Part shown: positions 33,393 to 43,992 of the stretch, piece by piece
Numbering within the stretch: position 1 is the first letter of the stretch
How the letters are laid out: each line of letters begins with the position of its first letter
Source: Thioploca ingrica
GTDB lineage: Bacteria; Pseudomonadota; Gammaproteobacteria; Beggiatoales; Beggiatoaceae
Reading direction: 5' to 3'
NCBI GenBank assembly: GCA_000828835.1
Contig: AP014633.1
Location: 806,001-870,000, forward strand
Length of the DNA stretch: 64,000 bases
Translations under genes and position numbers: made by a program
Notes under the pieces: model-generated
Told to the model about the DNA's origin: nothing
Databases searched by the model: none
The model's input: only the letters and a program-made list of their open reading frames with translations

Positions 33393-36300
33393 GCTGCTGT
33401 TGCACCTTGTAATTCTTTATGTAAATCTTGTAAACGATTAACTTTATTCGTATCCAGGGTTTTTAGTGCTAAGACACTGGCTCGGGCACCGGCAATCGTC
33501 GTCGTGGCGGTAACTTTATACTGTAATGCCATTCGACGAATCGTGTAAGAATCAGCTATCGCTTGTTTACCTTCGGTGGTATTAATAATAAAACTGATTT
33601 CATCATTTTTGATCCGATCAACAATATGAGGTCTGCCTTCAAGCACTTTGTTAATGACGGTACACGCAATGCCCGCTTGTTGGATAGCTTGAGCAGTCCC
33701 GCGAGTAGCGAGTATTTCAAAACCCAGCGCAGCTAATTCGCGAGCAATATCAACGGCTGCTAGTTTATCCGTGTCACGCACACTTAAAAAAGCAATCCCC
33801 GAACGCGGTAAATCACTCCCGGCAGCGAGTTGTGATTTCGCAAAAGCTTCCCCAAAACTACGCCCAATCCCCATCACTTCGCCGGTTGATTTCATTTCTG
33901 GACTCAAAAGTGGATCAACTCCCGCAAATTTAGCAAAAGGAAACACGGCTTCTTTAACTGAGTAATAATTGGGAATACATTCTTGCGTGAAACCTTGTTG
34001 CTTTAAACTTTGCCCAACCATACAACGTGCTGCAATCCGGGCGAGTGATAAGCCGGTGGCTTTGGATACAAAGGGTACCGTGCGTGAAGCCCGTGGATTG
34101 ACTTCTAAAACATGAATCGTTTGGTGTTGAATCGCAAACTGGGCATTGACTAATCCTACCACATTTAAAGCCATCGCCATCCGGGTCATTTGCTCACGGA
34201 GTTGGTCTTGAATCATCGCGGACAAGCCATAGGGAGGTAAAGAACACGCTGAATCGCCAGAATGAATGCCGGCTTGTTCAATGTGCTCCATAATACCACC
34301 AATTAAAACTTGTTTGCCATCACAGACCGCGTCGACATCGACTTCGATGGCATCATCTAAAAAGCGATCTAACAATACTGGCGAAGCATTAGAAACTGCT
34401 ACGGCTTGTCGCATGTAACGATTGAGATCATCTTTATTGTAGACAATTTCCATAGCGCGCCCCCCTAACACATAGGAAGGTCGAACCACTAGGGGATAAC
34501 CAATTTCTTCTGCCAGGATTAAAGCATCTGCTTCAGTACGCGCGGTTCGATTCGGTGGTTGACGTAGGCCCAGTTTTTGAATAAGTTGTTGAAACCGCTC
34601 CCGATCTTCGGCTAAATCAATCGAATCCGAACTGGTACCAATGATAGGCGCACCCGCTGCCGCTAAAGCGCGAGCCAGTTTCAGTGGGGTTTGTCCACCA
34701 TACTGAACAATAACGCCCAGTGGTTGTTCTAAGGCAATAATTTCTAAAACATCTTCTAACGTCAGTGGTTCAAAATACAGTCGATCCGAAGTATCGTAAT
34801 CGGTAGACACTGTTTCCGGATTACAATTAATCATGATGGTTTCATAGCCATCTGCTCGTAAAGCTAATGCCGCCTGCACACAACAATAATCAAATTCAAT
34901 TCCTTGGCCAATCCGATTAGGTCCACCACCCAGGACAATGATTTTATGACGTGAGGTGGGTTGCGCTTCGCATTCTTCTTCATAAGTGGAATAAAGATAA
35001 GCGGTGGTGGCAGCAAATTCAGCCGCACAGGAATCGACGCGCTTAAACACCGGTCGAACTTGGTGACGATGACGCAGTTCTCTAATCGTTTTCTCACTGA
35101 CTTCTAATAAGTCTGCCAAACGTTGATCGGCAAAACCTTTCCGTTTTAAGGCACGCAGTTGCTCAGCACTCATGTTTTCTATACAGCCAATACAGAGGCT
35201 AGATTCCTCATCCACTAAATTAGCAATTTGGACTAAAAACCACGGATCGATGGCAGTGAATTCATGCACATCTTCCACCGACCACCCGGCGCGAAACGCA
35301 TCGGCAATGTACCATAACCGCTCGGGACCGGGATTTTTCAACTGATGACGGAGAACATCGCGTACGGCATCTGAAGTCGGATCTAAGTGCGGATCGAGGC
35401 ATTCATCTAAGCCATTTACGCCAGTTTCTAGACTACGCAAGGCTTTTTGTAAAGATTCTTGAAAAGTGCGACCAATCGCCATCGCTTCACCGACGGATTT
35501 CATTTGGGTTGTTAAGATGGGCTCGGTTTGAGGAAATTTCTCAAAAGTAAAGCGGGGTATTTTAGTGACGACATAATCGAGCGTGGGTTCAAATGACGCT
35601 GGGATGATCCCTCCGGTGATTTCATTGGCCAGTTCATCAAGCGTGTAACCAACGGCTAATTTAGCAGCGACTTTAGCAATCGGAAATCCGGTCGCTTTGG
35701 AAGCTAAAGCCGAAGAACGTGATACGCGGGGATTCATTTCGATAATCACCATTCGCCCATCTTGAGGATTAACCGCAAATTGGACGTTAGAACCCCCGGT
35801 ATCCACCCCAATTTCCCGCAATACCGCTATCGCCGCATTGCGCATGAGTTGGTATTCTTTATCCGTCAACGTTTGGATGGGAGCAATGGTAATCGAATCC
35901 CCAGTGTGGATTCCCATGGGATCAAGATTTTCTATGGAGCAAACGATAATACAATTATCCTGATGATCGCGTACCACCTCCATTTCAAACTCTTTCCAGC
36001 CCAGAACTGATTCTTCGATAAGTAATTCATGAATCGGCGATAATTCCAAACCATTTTCACAAATAGCGGTAAATTCTTCCCGATTATAAGCGATACCACC
36101 GCCGGTACCCCCTAAAGTAAACGAGGGTCGAATCACTAATGGAAAACCGAGTTCATTTGGCGCTAACAGCGCTTCTTCTAAGCTACGGGCAATCAGAGAG
36201 CGTGGCATTTCCAAACCGATATGGCGCATAGCGGTACGAAATTTTTCGCGATTCTCTGCTTTTTCAATCGCTTCAATGGAAGCCCCGATCAGTTCTACTT

Positions 36301-36634
36301 GGAATTGCGCCAAAATTCCTTCGCGCACTAAATCCAAGGCACAGTTAAGGGCCGTTTGCCCCCCCATCGTAGGTAATAAAGCATCCGGACGTTCGCGTTC
36401 AATAATTTGGGCAACGGTTTGCCAGCGAATCGGTTCAATATAAGTGGCATCAGCCATGTCTGGATCAGTCATAATCGTCGCTGGATTAGAATTCACGAGA
36501 ATAACTCGATAGCCTTCTTCTCGTAATGCTTTACAGGCTTGAGCACCGGAATAATCAAATTCACAGGCTTGACCAATCACAATGGGGCCGGCACCGATGA
36601 TTAAAATATTTTTTAAATCAGTACGTTTTGGCAT
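33389..36634 (-). CDS. carB: Carbamoyl-phosphate synthase large subunit
   Basis: The 1081-residue subunit makes carbamoyl phosphate from ammonia, bicarbonate and two ATP for arginine and pyrimidine synthesis. It has two tandem ATP-grasp halves ([19 protein letters not shown] and [19 protein letters not shown] mark their starts), a helical oligomerisation region around 405-550, and a C-terminal allosteric MGS-like domain (from about 935, [19 protein letters not shown]). It overlaps greA by four bases and is separated from carA by a heptamer array. The product can feed ArgF encoded at 40992-41912. Confidence 0.98.
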   Translation of the reverse strand: MPKRTDLKNILIIGAGPIVIGQACEFDYSGAQACKALREEGYRVILVNSNPATIMTDPDMADATYIEPIRWQTVAQIIERERPDALLPTMGGQTALNCALDLVREGILAQFQVELIGASIEAIEKAENREKFRTAMRHIGLEMPRSLIARSLEEALLAPNELGFPLVIRPSFTLGGTGGGIAYNREEFTAICENGLELSPIHELLIEESVLGWKEFEMEVVRDHQDNCIIVCSIENLDPMGIHTGDSITIAPIQTLTDKEYQLMRNAAIAVLREIGVDTGGSNVQFAVNPQDGRMVIIEMNPRVSRSSALASKATGFPIAKVAAKLAVGYTLDELANEITGGIIPASFEPTLDYVVTKIPRFTFEKFPQTEPILTTQMKSVGEAMAIGRTFQESLQKALRSLETGVNGLDECLDPHLDPTSDAVRDVLRHQLKNPGPERLWYIADAFRAGWSVEDVHEFTAIDPWFLVQIANLVDEESSLCIGCIENMSAEQLRALKRKGFADQRLADLLEVSEKTIRELRHRHQVRPVFKRVDSCAAEFAATTAYLYSTYEEECEAQPTSRHKIIVLGGGPNRIGQGIEFDYCCVQAALALRADGYETIMINCNPETVSTDYDTSDRLYFEPLTLEDVLEIIALEQPLGVIVQYGGQTPLKLARALAAAGAPIIGTSSDSIDLAEDRERFQQLIQKLGLRQPPNRTARTEADALILAEEIGYPLVVRPSYVLGGRAMEIVYNKDDLNRYMRQAVAVSNASPVLLDRFLDDAIEVDVDAVCDGKQVLIGGIMEHIEQAGIHSGDSACSLPPYGLSAMIQDQLREQMTRMAMALNVVGLVNAQFAIQHQTIHVLEVNPRASRTVPFVSKATGLSLARIAARCMVGQSLKQQGFTQECIPNYYSVKEAVFPFAKFAGVDPLLSPEMKSTGEVMGIGRSFGEAFAKSQLAAGSDLPRSGIAFLSVRDTDKLAAVDIARELAALGFEILATRGTAQAIQQAGIACTVINKVLEGRPHIVDRIKNDEISFIINTTEGKQAIADSYTIRRMALQYKVTATTTIAGARASVLALKTLDTNKVNRLQDLHKELQGATAA

Positions 36635-36641
36635 GGTTCAA

Positions 36642-36697
36642 TTATCAGTTGTCAGTTATCAGTTATTGAGAGTTAATGGTTCACTGATAACGGTTAA
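36642..36697. repeat. Heptamer array between carA and carB
   Basis: Read on the plus strand as 7-mers from 36642: TTATCAG, TTGTCAG, TTATCAG, TTATTGA, GAGTTAA, TGGTTCA, CTGATAA, CGGTTAA. The reverse complements are TAACTGA-like units (CTGATAA on the coding strand). The last unit contains the TAA stop of carA (36694-36696), and the array fills nearly the whole carA-carB spacer; eight bases then remain before the carB start at 36634. Confidence 0.85.
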
Positions 36698-37818
36698 GAA
36701 GATTTCATTAATTCAATAAATTGCCCAAAGAGAGCCGCGATATCATGAGGACCTGGACTCGCTTCTGGATGTCCTTGAAAACCAAAGGCCGGTTTATCGG
36801 TACGTCGGATTCCTTGTAAGGAACCATCAAATAAAGAACGATGCGTGGTTTGTAAGCAGGCAGGTAAGCTGAATTCATCAATGGCAAAACCATGATTTTG
36901 GCTGGTAATCAGCACCCGCCGCGAAGCTAAATCTTGAACCGGATGATTGGCACCATGATGACCAAATTTCATTTTAATGGTTTTCGCACCACTGGCTAAA
37001 CCTAATAATTGATGGCCTAAACAAATCCCAAATACGGGCGTACCCGTTGCAACAATTTCTTTAATCGCCGTAATCGCATAATGACAAGCTTCGGGGTCGC
37101 CTGGCCCATTGGATAAAAACACGCCATGAGGTTTTAATTGAAGTACTTCATGAGCCGGGGTTTGCGCTGGAACTACGGTCACTTGGCAACCGCTATTGAC
37201 TAGGTGCCGAAGAATGTTATGCTTAACCCCAAAATCGTAAGCGATGACTTGCCATTGTTGAGGGGCTGGTTTTAACTGTTGATCGGGTAAAGACCATAAA
37301 CCGTTTTCCCAAAGATAACTTCGTTGCGTAGATACTTCTTTAGCGAGATCTTGACCTTGCAAACCGCCAAAATTTCTGGCTGATTGAATCGCTGCCTGGG
37401 CATCAATCTGTTCACTCGCCACGAGGCAACCGGTTTGCGCGCCTTGTTCTCGTAATAATCGAGTGAGACGGCGGGTATCGATTCCGGCAATGCTCACGAC
37501 TTGATGAAGTTTTAAATAATCTTCTAACGCCATTTCCGCTCGCCAACTACTTTCTAGTAACGGTAAATCCCGAATAACGAGACCAGCCGCAAAAACCTGT
37601 GGTGATTCTTGATCTTCCTGATTAACACCGACATTACCGATATGAGGATAAGTTAACGTCACAATTTGTTGATAATAGGAAGGATCAGTGAGTATTTCCT
37701 GGTAACCCGTCATGGCGGTATTAAAAACCACTTCACCGACACGTTGTCCGGCAACCCCGATTGATTCACCGTAAAACAAACTGCCATCTGCCAAAGCTAA
37801 CAAGGCCGCGTGTCTCAA
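36694..37818 (-). CDS. carA: Carbamoyl-phosphate synthase small (glutaminase) subunit
   Basis: The 374-residue subunit hydrolyses glutamine and channels ammonia to CarB. The N-terminal CarA domain is followed by a class I glutamine amidotransferase: [10 protein letters not shown] with the nucleophile cysteine, and [14 protein letters not shown] with the catalytic histidine-glutamate pair. The upstream frame extends to another TTG at 37848, but the TTG at 37818 has a GGAG site seven bases ahead and gives the usual N-terminus ([13 protein letters not shown]). carA is known to begin at UUG in E. coli and P. aeruginosa, so this is consistent. First gene of carA-carB-greA. Confidence 0.96.
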   Translation of the reverse strand: MRHAALLALADGSLFYGESIGVAGQRVGEVVFNTAMTGYQEILTDPSYYQQIVTLTYPHIGNVGVNQEDQESPQVFAAGLVIRDLPLLESSWRAEMALEDYLKLHQVVSIAGIDTRRLTRLLREQGAQTGCLVASEQIDAQAAIQSARNFGGLQGQDLAKEVSTQRSYLWENGLWSLPDQQLKPAPQQWQVIAYDFGVKHNILRHLVNSGCQVTVVPAQTPAHEVLQLKPHGVFLSNGPGDPEACHYAITAIKEIVATGTPVFGICLGHQLLGLASGAKTIKMKFGHHGANHPVQDLASRRVLITSQNHGFAIDEFSLPACLQTTHRSLFDGSLQGIRRTDKPAFGFQGHPEASPGPHDIAALFGQFIELMKSS

Positions 37819-38188
37819 AATAATCTCCGTAAATAACTCAGTGTTCAATCTTAAGCCAAAGATAAATCTTTAGACAATTCGATTGAAGATGTACTTGTTC
37901 AGATTGGTCAACATCTTGCTGTTGAAGACCGTTGACAATAAATAACGTATTTATAAATATTGGTATTTTACGGCCATTATGACTGTACCACAAGTGTTCA
38001 CAATCATAAGAAGCATAAGGAAGTTAAGACTTTGACGAGGAATTCTCTCGTGTTAAGCCAATGTCCACCACTAGAAAAATAAAGAAAGGTGTCGGGAGCG
38101 CTTTAATAGTGATACTTGGCAAAAATAGCTTAACTTATTAGTATGAGCAAGATTTATTTCGTTCAAACCGGGCAACATTTAATCTAAC
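37819..38188. other. 370-bp divergent intergenic region upstream of carA
   Basis: No gene is visible. For carA (minus strand) a possible promoter is TTGTCT (plus-strand 37872-37877) with TAAGAT (37848-37853), 18 bases apart, about 30 bases upstream of the UUG start. On the plus strand TTGACA occurs at 37932-37937 without a well-spaced -10. No arginine or pyrimidine operator could be identified with confidence. Confidence 0.4.
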
Positions 38189-39142
38189 ATGTTTAAGCTA
38201 AAAAACTGGGTTTTAACTATCTTAATGGTATTATCAGCGACTTTGGGTGGCACTAAGGCTTATATTGACTACTTATTACGTCAAGAGTTGAATACCTCAA
38301 TCCAAGCGGTAGCCAATAAAGTCAACGTGGATTATGCTGATATTCGCACTTCATGGCTCGGTTCGGTTATTCTGAAAAATTTAGATTTAACCTTATTAAA
38401 CAACGATGAATCGCTACATATCGATACGATACATCTTCAAAAAGCTTATCAATTCTATGAATTAACTCAATGGCCTACCGATATTCAAGTGAGTCTAAAA
38501 AATTTACAATACGCCATCAAGGACACCAGTTCACCACCCCCAATCATTGTGACTAGTCTGGGTTATGCACCTTATTATCTTACCGCTAAGGAATTACGCA
38601 GTTTAGGCTATCTTAACCTGAATGCTGACATCGATATTAAAGTGAAAACGAGTTCAGAAAAAGTTTCCATAACCAGTATGATAACTGCCCCGGCGTGGGG
38701 TAATTTCAATTTTATCCTCGAATTAAATCATCTGCCCCCGCCTCAGCAATGGACTACTGCCGCTTTAAAATCAGTTCAATTGATTGATTTAAAATTCAGT
38801 TACCGAGATAATGAGTTCTTTAATCGAGTATTCACATGGCTAGCACAACGTAATAAAATGACGTTGGTTGATTTTAAACAAACTTTGATAACTCAATTAA
38901 GCAAGGATTTGAGTTCTACTCAAGTGGAAATAGGTAGCAATGTACTCAATCCTTTATTACAATTTATCCAAAATCCTCGTCAACTGACTTTGTCCTTGCG
39001 ACCGGATTTACCTATCGTTATAGAGGCGCTATGGCAAGTGCCGCTAAAACAATTAGGTTTAACAATAACAACTGATTCATTGTCATCAGTTGAAAGTAAC
39101 GCTTTTTATGGCAACCAACCTGGAGAAAATGATGTGTGTTAA
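38189..39142 (+). CDS. Membrane-anchored envelope protein of unknown function
   Basis: A 317-residue protein with an N-terminal signal or anchor helix (residues 6-24) followed by a beta-rich extracytoplasmic domain (SWLGSVILKNLDLTLLNNDE, MITAPAWGNFNFILELN). The style, with a repeated alternation of long strands and DIRTSW-L-NLDL segments, resembles AsmA/DUF945-like periplasmic proteins, but I cannot assign it to either. It overlaps the next gene (DUF4426) by about eleven bases, suggesting an operon of two envelope proteins. No function is proposed. Confidence 0.7.
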   Translation: MFKLKNWVLTILMVLSATLGGTKAYIDYLLRQELNTSIQAVANKVNVDYADIRTSWLGSVILKNLDLTLLNNDESLHIDTIHLQKAYQFYELTQWPTDIQVSLKNLQYAIKDTSSPPPIIVTSLGYAPYYLTAKELRSLGYLNLNADIDIKVKTSSEKVSITSMITAPAWGNFNFILELNHLPPPQQWTTAALKSVQLIDLKFSYRDNEFFNRVFTWLAQRNKMTLVDFKQTLITQLSKDLSSTQVEIGSNVLNPLLQFIQNPRQLTLSLRPDLPIVIEALWQVPLKQLGLTITTDSLSSVESNAFYGNQPGENDVC

Positions 39143-39599
39143 AACTATTTGGTATTCAACCCTAACCGGTCTAGTGTTATGGCTAATTAGCTTAGGTGTA
39201 ATCGCTAATGAGTTAAAAACAGATGATGGTTACATTATTCACTACAATGTTTTCAGTAGCGAAATACTCCCGGCGGAAGTGGCTCATAGCTATAAAATCG
39301 TTCGCAGCAAAAACCAAGCCGTACTCAATGTCGTGGTGCGCAAAAATAAAGATGACAAATCGGCTCAAACCGAAGCTGTCGTTGCTAAAGTCACAGCTCA
39401 AGCAGTCAATTTAGCTGAACAGTTAAAAACGCTCGATCTGCGCAAAATTGAAGAAGGGGAAGCGGATTCAAAAGCGATTTACTACATTGCTACCTTTAAA
39501 GTGACTAACGAGGAAACTTTTAATTTTACTGTGAAAGTCGATCCAGAAAATAAAGGTAAAGAACATGAAATTAAGTTTAGTCAGCAATTTTTTGATTAA
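39132..39599 (+). CDS. DUF4426 family exported protein
   Basis: From the ATG at 39132, six bases after GGAG, the protein is 155 residues. It has a signal peptide (residues 4-26, ending near VIANE) and a beta domain (IHYNVFSSEILPAEVAHSYK, SKNQAVLNVVVRK) that matches DUF4426, a periplasmic family found mainly in gammaproteobacteria, often near metX-metW. Here the neighbour is another envelope protein upstream and argD downstream. The adjacent ATG at 39129 is a second possible start, but is too close to the GGAG. Function unknown. Confidence 0.8.
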   Translation: MCVKTIWYSTLTGLVLWLISLGVIANELKTDDGYIIHYNVFSSEILPAEVAHSYKIVRSKNQAVLNVVVRKNKDDKSAQTEAVVAKVTAQAVNLAEQLKTLDLRKIEEGEADSKAIYYIATFKVTNEETFNFTVKVDPENKGKEHEIKFSQQFFD

Positions 39600-39747
39600 T
39601 TAAATTTTTTTTACTCAAGCACAGTGCTACAACTGACAGCTTGAGTGAATCAAGTTAATGACAAGCAAATCGATCACGATAATTTGAGTATGGACTAGAA
39701 ATAACCTAGCCAAGTGAGCGATTTGCTGAGTAATAACCCGTGTTGAC

Positions 39748-39771
39748 AGCAGTCCATCCGGACTGCTTTTT
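39748..39771 (+). terminator. Rho-independent terminator just upstream of argD
   Basis: AGCAGTCC (39748-39755) pairs perfectly with GGACTGCT (39760-39767) around ATCC and is followed by TTTTTC. It is 149 bases after the DUF4426 stop and only about 21 bases before the argD ATG, so it can end the upstream transcript or act on a longer argD leader. Confidence 0.85.
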
Positions 39772-39792
39772 CATTTTAGGAATAACTACACC

Positions 39793-40980
39793 ATGCCAAT
39801 GACTTTGATGTCTAATTATGCCCGTTTACCGGTCACTTTTGTCAAAGGGGAAGGTGCGTGGCTATGGGATACCCAAGGAACTCGTTATTTAGATGCGATT
39901 GCGGGGATAGCGGTCTGTGGTTTAGGACATGCTCATCCGGCGATTACCACTGCAATTTGCCAGCAAGCTCAGCAACTTTTGCACACGTCTAACCTGTACG
40001 GGATTGCGCATCAACAAGCGCTCGCGGACGCATTGATACAAATAACCAATCTGGATCGCGCTTTTTTTTGTAACTCCGGTGCCGAAGCCAATGAAGCAGC
40101 CATTAAAATTGCTCGTTTGTATGGACATAGCCGTGGTATAGACTTACCCACTATCATTGTTACCGAGGGTTCATTTCATGGACGGACTTTAGCGACTTTG
40201 ACTGCGACGGGTAATCCCAAAATGCAAGCTGGCTTTGCTCCGCTAATGCCTGGTTTTATTCGCGTACCCTATAATGATATTGATGCGATAGCGCAACTTG
40301 CTGAACAACATTCTGAAATTGTTGCGATATTAGTTGAACCGGTAACCGGTGAAGGGGGTATCGTTATTCCGGATCCCGATTATCTTCTTAACTTGCGCAC
40401 GCTTTGTGACCGTCATCAATGGTTATTAATGCTGGATGAAATTCAAACGGGAATGGGGCGTACTGGGCAATGGTTCGCCTATCAGGAAACCGGGATTCTT
40501 CCTGATGTATTAAGTCTAGCCAAAGGACTGGGGAATGGTGTACCGATAGGCGCTTGTTTAGCACGTGGTCCAGCGGCGGCGATTTTCCAACCCGGTCACC
40601 ATGGTTCGACTTTTGGCGGTAATCCACTGGTTTGTAGAGTCGCACTCGCCGTGATTCAAACCATTGAACAAGAAAATCTATTACCCCGTGTCCAAGCACT
40701 CAGTCAACGTTTTTATGATGGATTCTCGAAAGCATTAGCAAGTATAAGTGGGGTAAGGAAAATTCGTGTCAAAGGGTTAATGATAGGGATTGAACTGGAT
40801 CGACCGGGTTATCCTTTAATGAGTAAAGCACTTGAACATCGCTTATTAATTAATGTCACGGCTGAACGTGTAATTCGTTTATTACCGCCTTTGATTATCA
40901 GTGATGCTCAAGCGGATGAAATCATAACCACGGTTAGTCAATTGCTACGAGAATTTTTCAACTCTCCCGTTATCCATTAA
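39793..40980 (+). CDS. argD: Acetylornithine aminotransferase
   Basis: The 395-residue class III PLP aminotransferase converts N-acetylglutamate semialdehyde to N-acetylornithine. [19 protein letters not shown] is the ArgD start; [17 protein letters not shown] binds the cofactor phosphate, [17 protein letters not shown] holds the aspartate that contacts the ring, and [15 protein letters not shown] carries the Schiff-base lysine. A second ATG at 39799 is possible. It is followed 11 bases later by argF, so argD-argF form an arginine operon. The perfect hairpin-T5 just upstream is notable for regulation. Confidence 0.96.
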   Translation: MPMTLMSNYARLPVTFVKGEGAWLWDTQGTRYLDAIAGIAVCGLGHAHPAITTAICQQAQQLLHTSNLYGIAHQQALADALIQITNLDRAFFCNSGAEANEAAIKIARLYGHSRGIDLPTIIVTEGSFHGRTLATLTATGNPKMQAGFAPLMPGFIRVPYNDIDAIAQLAEQHSEIVAILVEPVTGEGGIVIPDPDYLLNLRTLCDRHQWLLMLDEIQTGMGRTGQWFAYQETGILPDVLSLAKGLGNGVPIGACLARGPAAAIFQPGHHGSTFGGNPLVCRVALAVIQTIEQENLLPRVQALSQRFYDGFSKALASISGVRKIRVKGLMIGIELDRPGYPLMSKALEHRLLINVTAERVIRLLPPLIISDAQADEIITTVSQLLREFFNSPVIH

Positions 40981-40991
40981 AGGAGATGTTT

Positions 40992-41912
40992 ATGGCTCCA
41001 CGTCATTTCCTGACAACGTTAGATTTTTCAATAGTTGAATTAAAACAGCTTATCGCACGTGCTATTGAACTCAAAGCAATGCACTATGCGGGTACACGCT
41101 ATGAGCCGTTTAAAAACAAAGTACTTGCCATGATTTTTGAGAAATCTTCTACCCGTACTCGAGTTTCGTTTGAAACCGCCATGTATCAAGGCGGAGGTAA
41201 TGCTATTTTTCTTTCGCCACGTGATACCCAATTAGGACGTGGTGAACCGATTGAAGATACGGCTAGAGTCTTATCGAGTATGGTCGATTGTGTCATGATT
41301 AGAACTTATGCTCATCATAATATTGAATTATTTGCTAAATATTCTAAAGTGCCGGTGATTAATGCCTTAACTGACCTGCATCATCCTTGTCAGTTGTTAG
41401 CTGATATCCAGACTTATATTGAGCATCGACAAGATATTCAAGGTAAAAGAGTCGCTTGGATAGGAGATGGGAATAACATGTGCCATTCTTACATGTTAGC
41501 CGCCTATCAATTTGAGTTTGAATTAGTGATTGCGTGTCCTCCTGAATATCAACCTCATGCTGACTTAATTGCGAAAACTCAGCGTTATGTCACGATTACT
41601 ACGGATCCGAGGCAAGCAGTTAAAGGAGCTGATCTGGTCACAACTGATGTGTGGTCGAGTATGGGACAAGAAGAACAGCATAATGTACGAGCACAAGTGT
41701 TTAAAACTTATCATGTTGATCAGCAATTAATGTCTTTAGCCAAACCCGATGCGGTATTTTTGCATTGTTTACCGGCTCATCGGGGTGAAGAAGTCAGTGC
41801 TGAAGTTATTGATGGTCCCCAAAGCGTTGTTTGGGAACAAGCAGAAAATCGATTACACTCACAAAAAGCATTATTAGAATTTCTATTACAGATGGGTAAG
41901 GGTGACTTATAA
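40992..41912 (+). CDS. argF: Ornithine carbamoyltransferase
   Basis: From the ATG at 40992, six bases after AAAGGAG, the protein is 306 residues; the ATG at 40986 touches the ribosome site and is less likely. [13 protein letters not shown] is the carbamoyl-phosphate-binding STRT motif, [10 protein letters not shown] the second phosphate-binding loop, and [13 protein letters not shown] the ornithine-site HCLP signature. The enzyme joins carbamoyl phosphate (from CarAB encoded nearby) to ornithine, giving citrulline. Full length, trimeric in the family. Confidence 0.97.
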   Translation: MAPRHFLTTLDFSIVELKQLIARAIELKAMHYAGTRYEPFKNKVLAMIFEKSSTRTRVSFETAMYQGGGNAIFLSPRDTQLGRGEPIEDTARVLSSMVDCVMIRTYAHHNIELFAKYSKVPVINALTDLHHPCQLLADIQTYIEHRQDIQGKRVAWIGDGNNMCHSYMLAAYQFEFELVIACPPEYQPHADLIAKTQRYVTITTDPRQAVKGADLVTTDVWSSMGQEEQHNVRAQVFKTYHVDQQLMSLAKPDAVFLHCLPAHRGEEVSAEVIDGPQSVVWEQAENRLHSQKALLEFLLQMGKGDL

Positions 41913-42048
41913 CGAGAGAGGTTCTTTCGTACTTGGCAGGGGTTTTTCGGATGTTTTCAAAGGGGGGAACGGGAGAACAACCGTCTGATTACTAAAAAAT
42001 CTTCCCTCCTTTTTCAAGATAAGAATGGCTGATCCGTGAGTGAGGTCG

Positions 42049-42078
42049 TTGACGATAATGACTGATTTCTTCTACAAT
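42049..42078 (+). promoter_or_regulatory. Candidate sigma-70 promoter for polyphosphate glucokinase
   Basis: TTGACG (42049-42054) and TACAAT (42073-42078) are 18 bases apart. The expected start leaves an untranslated leader of about 150 bases before the ATG at 42235, which contains the CTTCCTTTGAAAGGAAG palindrome near 42135. The gap 41913-42234 holds no gene. Confidence 0.5.
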
Positions 42079-42234
42079 GGTGAGTTACATTTCATTTAAT
42101 TTGACTGGCACTGCTCGTATGTACCATTTGAAGGCTTCCTTTGAAAGGAAGATAAATTTGATAATTGTATTATCCTATCTTTATTTTGTCTGTAGGAACT
42201 AGGCTGTTTAATAATTGGAAACTGGGAGACGATT

Positions 42235-43020
42235 ATGGAAATACTGGGTATTGATATTGGTGGCTCAGGTGTTAAAGGTGCACCCGTTAATATTAACACG
42301 GGAGAACTCATGGCAGAACGTCACCGAATTCCTACGCCTCAACCCGCAGTACCAACAGCCATTGCCGAAGTTGTGGCAGAACTGGTAACTCATTTTAATT
42401 GGCATGGACCAATCGGGTGTGCTTTTCCGGCCGTTATTAAACAAGGTGTCATCTATACTGCCGCTAATATTGACCAATCTTGGCTTGGCATTGATGGCTC
42501 AAAATTAATTGCAGAAAAGACGGGTTGTCCTACCTTACTATTAAATGATGCCGATGCGGCTGGGATTGCGGAAATGACCTTTGGCGCCGGAAAAAACCAT
42601 TTAGGAACCGTCATTATACATACTTTTGGTACCGGGATTGGGAGTGCTATCTTTGTTAATGGACAATTAGTTCCTAACACCGAATTTGGGCATATGGAAA
42701 TCCGCGGTAAAGAGGCAGAACATAGAGCTTCTGATTTGATCCGTAGTCAAAAAGATCTCGCTTGGAAACAATGGGCTAAACGAGTCAATGAATTTTTAGG
42801 ACGAATGGAGGCATTATTTTGGCCAGATTTATTTATTATTGGGGGTGGTGTTAGCAAAAAACATGAAAAATTTTTACCCCTATTACAAACCCGTGCCCAA
42901 ATTGTTCCCGCTCATTTATTAAATCAAGCTGGTATTATTGGTGCTGCTCTAGCGGCAGCAAATGGACTCAAACCGGCTGAGGAAATCAAACCAGATAATT
43001 TATTAGACTTAGAATCGTAA
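42235..43020 (+). CDS. ppgK: Polyphosphate glucokinase (ROK family)
   Basis: The 261-residue ROK-type kinase phosphorylates glucose with polyphosphate (and often ATP). [19 protein letters not shown] is the N-terminal phosphate loop; [20 protein letters not shown] is the second phosphate motif with the sugar-binding glutamate, and [20 protein letters not shown] is the polyphosphate-glucokinase-specific segment that replaces the zinc-binding cysteines of ordinary ROK kinases. Length is right. The ATG is preceded by GGGAGACG. It stands alone. Use of polyphosphate fits organisms that store it, but which donor is used cannot be read here. Confidence 0.9.
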   Translation: MEILGIDIGGSGVKGAPVNINTGELMAERHRIPTPQPAVPTAIAEVVAELVTHFNWHGPIGCAFPAVIKQGVIYTAANIDQSWLGIDGSKLIAEKTGCPTLLLNDADAAGIAEMTFGAGKNHLGTVIIHTFGTGIGSAIFVNGQLVPNTEFGHMEIRGKEAEHRASDLIRSQKDLAWKQWAKRVNEFLGRMEALFWPDLFIIGGGVSKKHEKFLPLLQTRAQIVPAHLLNQAGIIGAALAAANGLKPAEEIKPDNLLDLES

Positions 43021-43257
43021 GGACTGCAGTCATAATAGTAGTCACTGCTACCACTCAGTCGCATTACTGTTGCCCGAATAACCAGCCTTGACGTTCTAAC
43101 TAACTGACTTGCCTTATCCTTAGATGTGCTCAACGACAAACTGAAAATCTTCAATAGCACCCTGAATATTGCCGGTGAGTGCGCATACCAAACTGTAGTC
43201 TCAACTGGCCGATCCGGTGTTAATTCCCCACCTTTCTAAATTTAGATTCAAATAGCA

Positions 43258-43992
43258 ATGATCACTCAACAAAATTTACCGGTTTTATCTTTAAAAAACG
43301 TTGGCGTTTATTATAAAAGCAACCGTGGTGTATTTGGTAAACCTTTTTGGGCACTCAAAGATGTTTCATTTGATTTATACCCAGGTGAAACCTTAGGTAT
43401 TATTGGTCGCAATGGCGTTGGTAAAAGTACTTTACTTAGGCTAATGGCTGGCATTATTAAACCGAGTAAAGGCGATTTTATTAATAATGGTTATCAAGTT
43501 TCGCTGTTATCTTTAAATCTTGGGTTTATTTATTATTTAACTGGACGAGAAAATGCCATTTTAAGCGGCATGTTTATGGGATTAAGAAAAGCAGAGATCC
43601 AAGCGAAGATGGATGCAATTATTGAGTTTGCCGAACTGGGAAACTTTTTTGATCAACCGATTGCCACTTATTCTTCTGGAATGCTTGCTCGGTTGGGATT
43701 TTCAGTTGCTTTTCAAGTGGATCCCGAGGTGTTATTAATTGATGAGGTTTTTGGGGTAGGTGATGCCGAATTTCGGCAAAAATCGACTCAGCTCATGCAA
43801 GAAAAGATTCAATCTCAGCAAACGATTGTGTTTGTCTCCCATCAGGATTCCTTAATTAGACAATTGTGTCATCGAGTCGTGTGGATAGAAGACGGGGTAA
43901 GCAAAGCCGAAGGTCATGCCGCCCAGGTACTCAGAGAATATCATCATTCTTTGCATTTAAGTTCAATCTCGGCGAAAGGAACTCCGATTTGA
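43258..43992 (+). CDS. Polysaccharide/O-antigen export ABC transporter ATP-binding protein (Wzt/TagH type)
   Basis: A 244-residue ATPase with Walker A GRNGVGKST (50-58), the signature YSSGMLARLGFS and Walker B VLLIDEVFGVGD followed by a downstream switch histidine (FVSHQDS). The order and the LLSLNLGFIYYLTGRENAIL insert match the ATPases of Wzm/Wzt or TagG/TagH glycan exporters. It lacks the C-terminal carbohydrate-binding domain of long Wzt proteins. No permease gene is in the window. It overlaps the start of the glycosyltransferase gene (TTGA), so it belongs to the glycan block downstream. Confidence 0.9.
   Translation: MITQQNLPVLSLKNVGVYYKSNRGVFGKPFWALKDVSFDLYPGETLGIIGRNGVGKSTLLRLMAGIIKPSKGDFINNGYQVSLLSLNLGFIYYLTGRENAILSGMFMGLRKAEIQAKMDAIIEFAELGNFFDQPIATYSSGMLARLGFSVAFQVDPEVLLIDEVFGVGDAEFRQKSTQLMQEKIQSQQTIVFVSHQDSLIRQLCHRVVWIEDGVSKAEGHAAQVLREYHHSLHLSSISAKGTPI

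Noticed and set aside
42096-42311. Minus-strand frame across the ppgK start
   Set aside because: Overlaps the ppgK leader and 5' end; no ribosome site.
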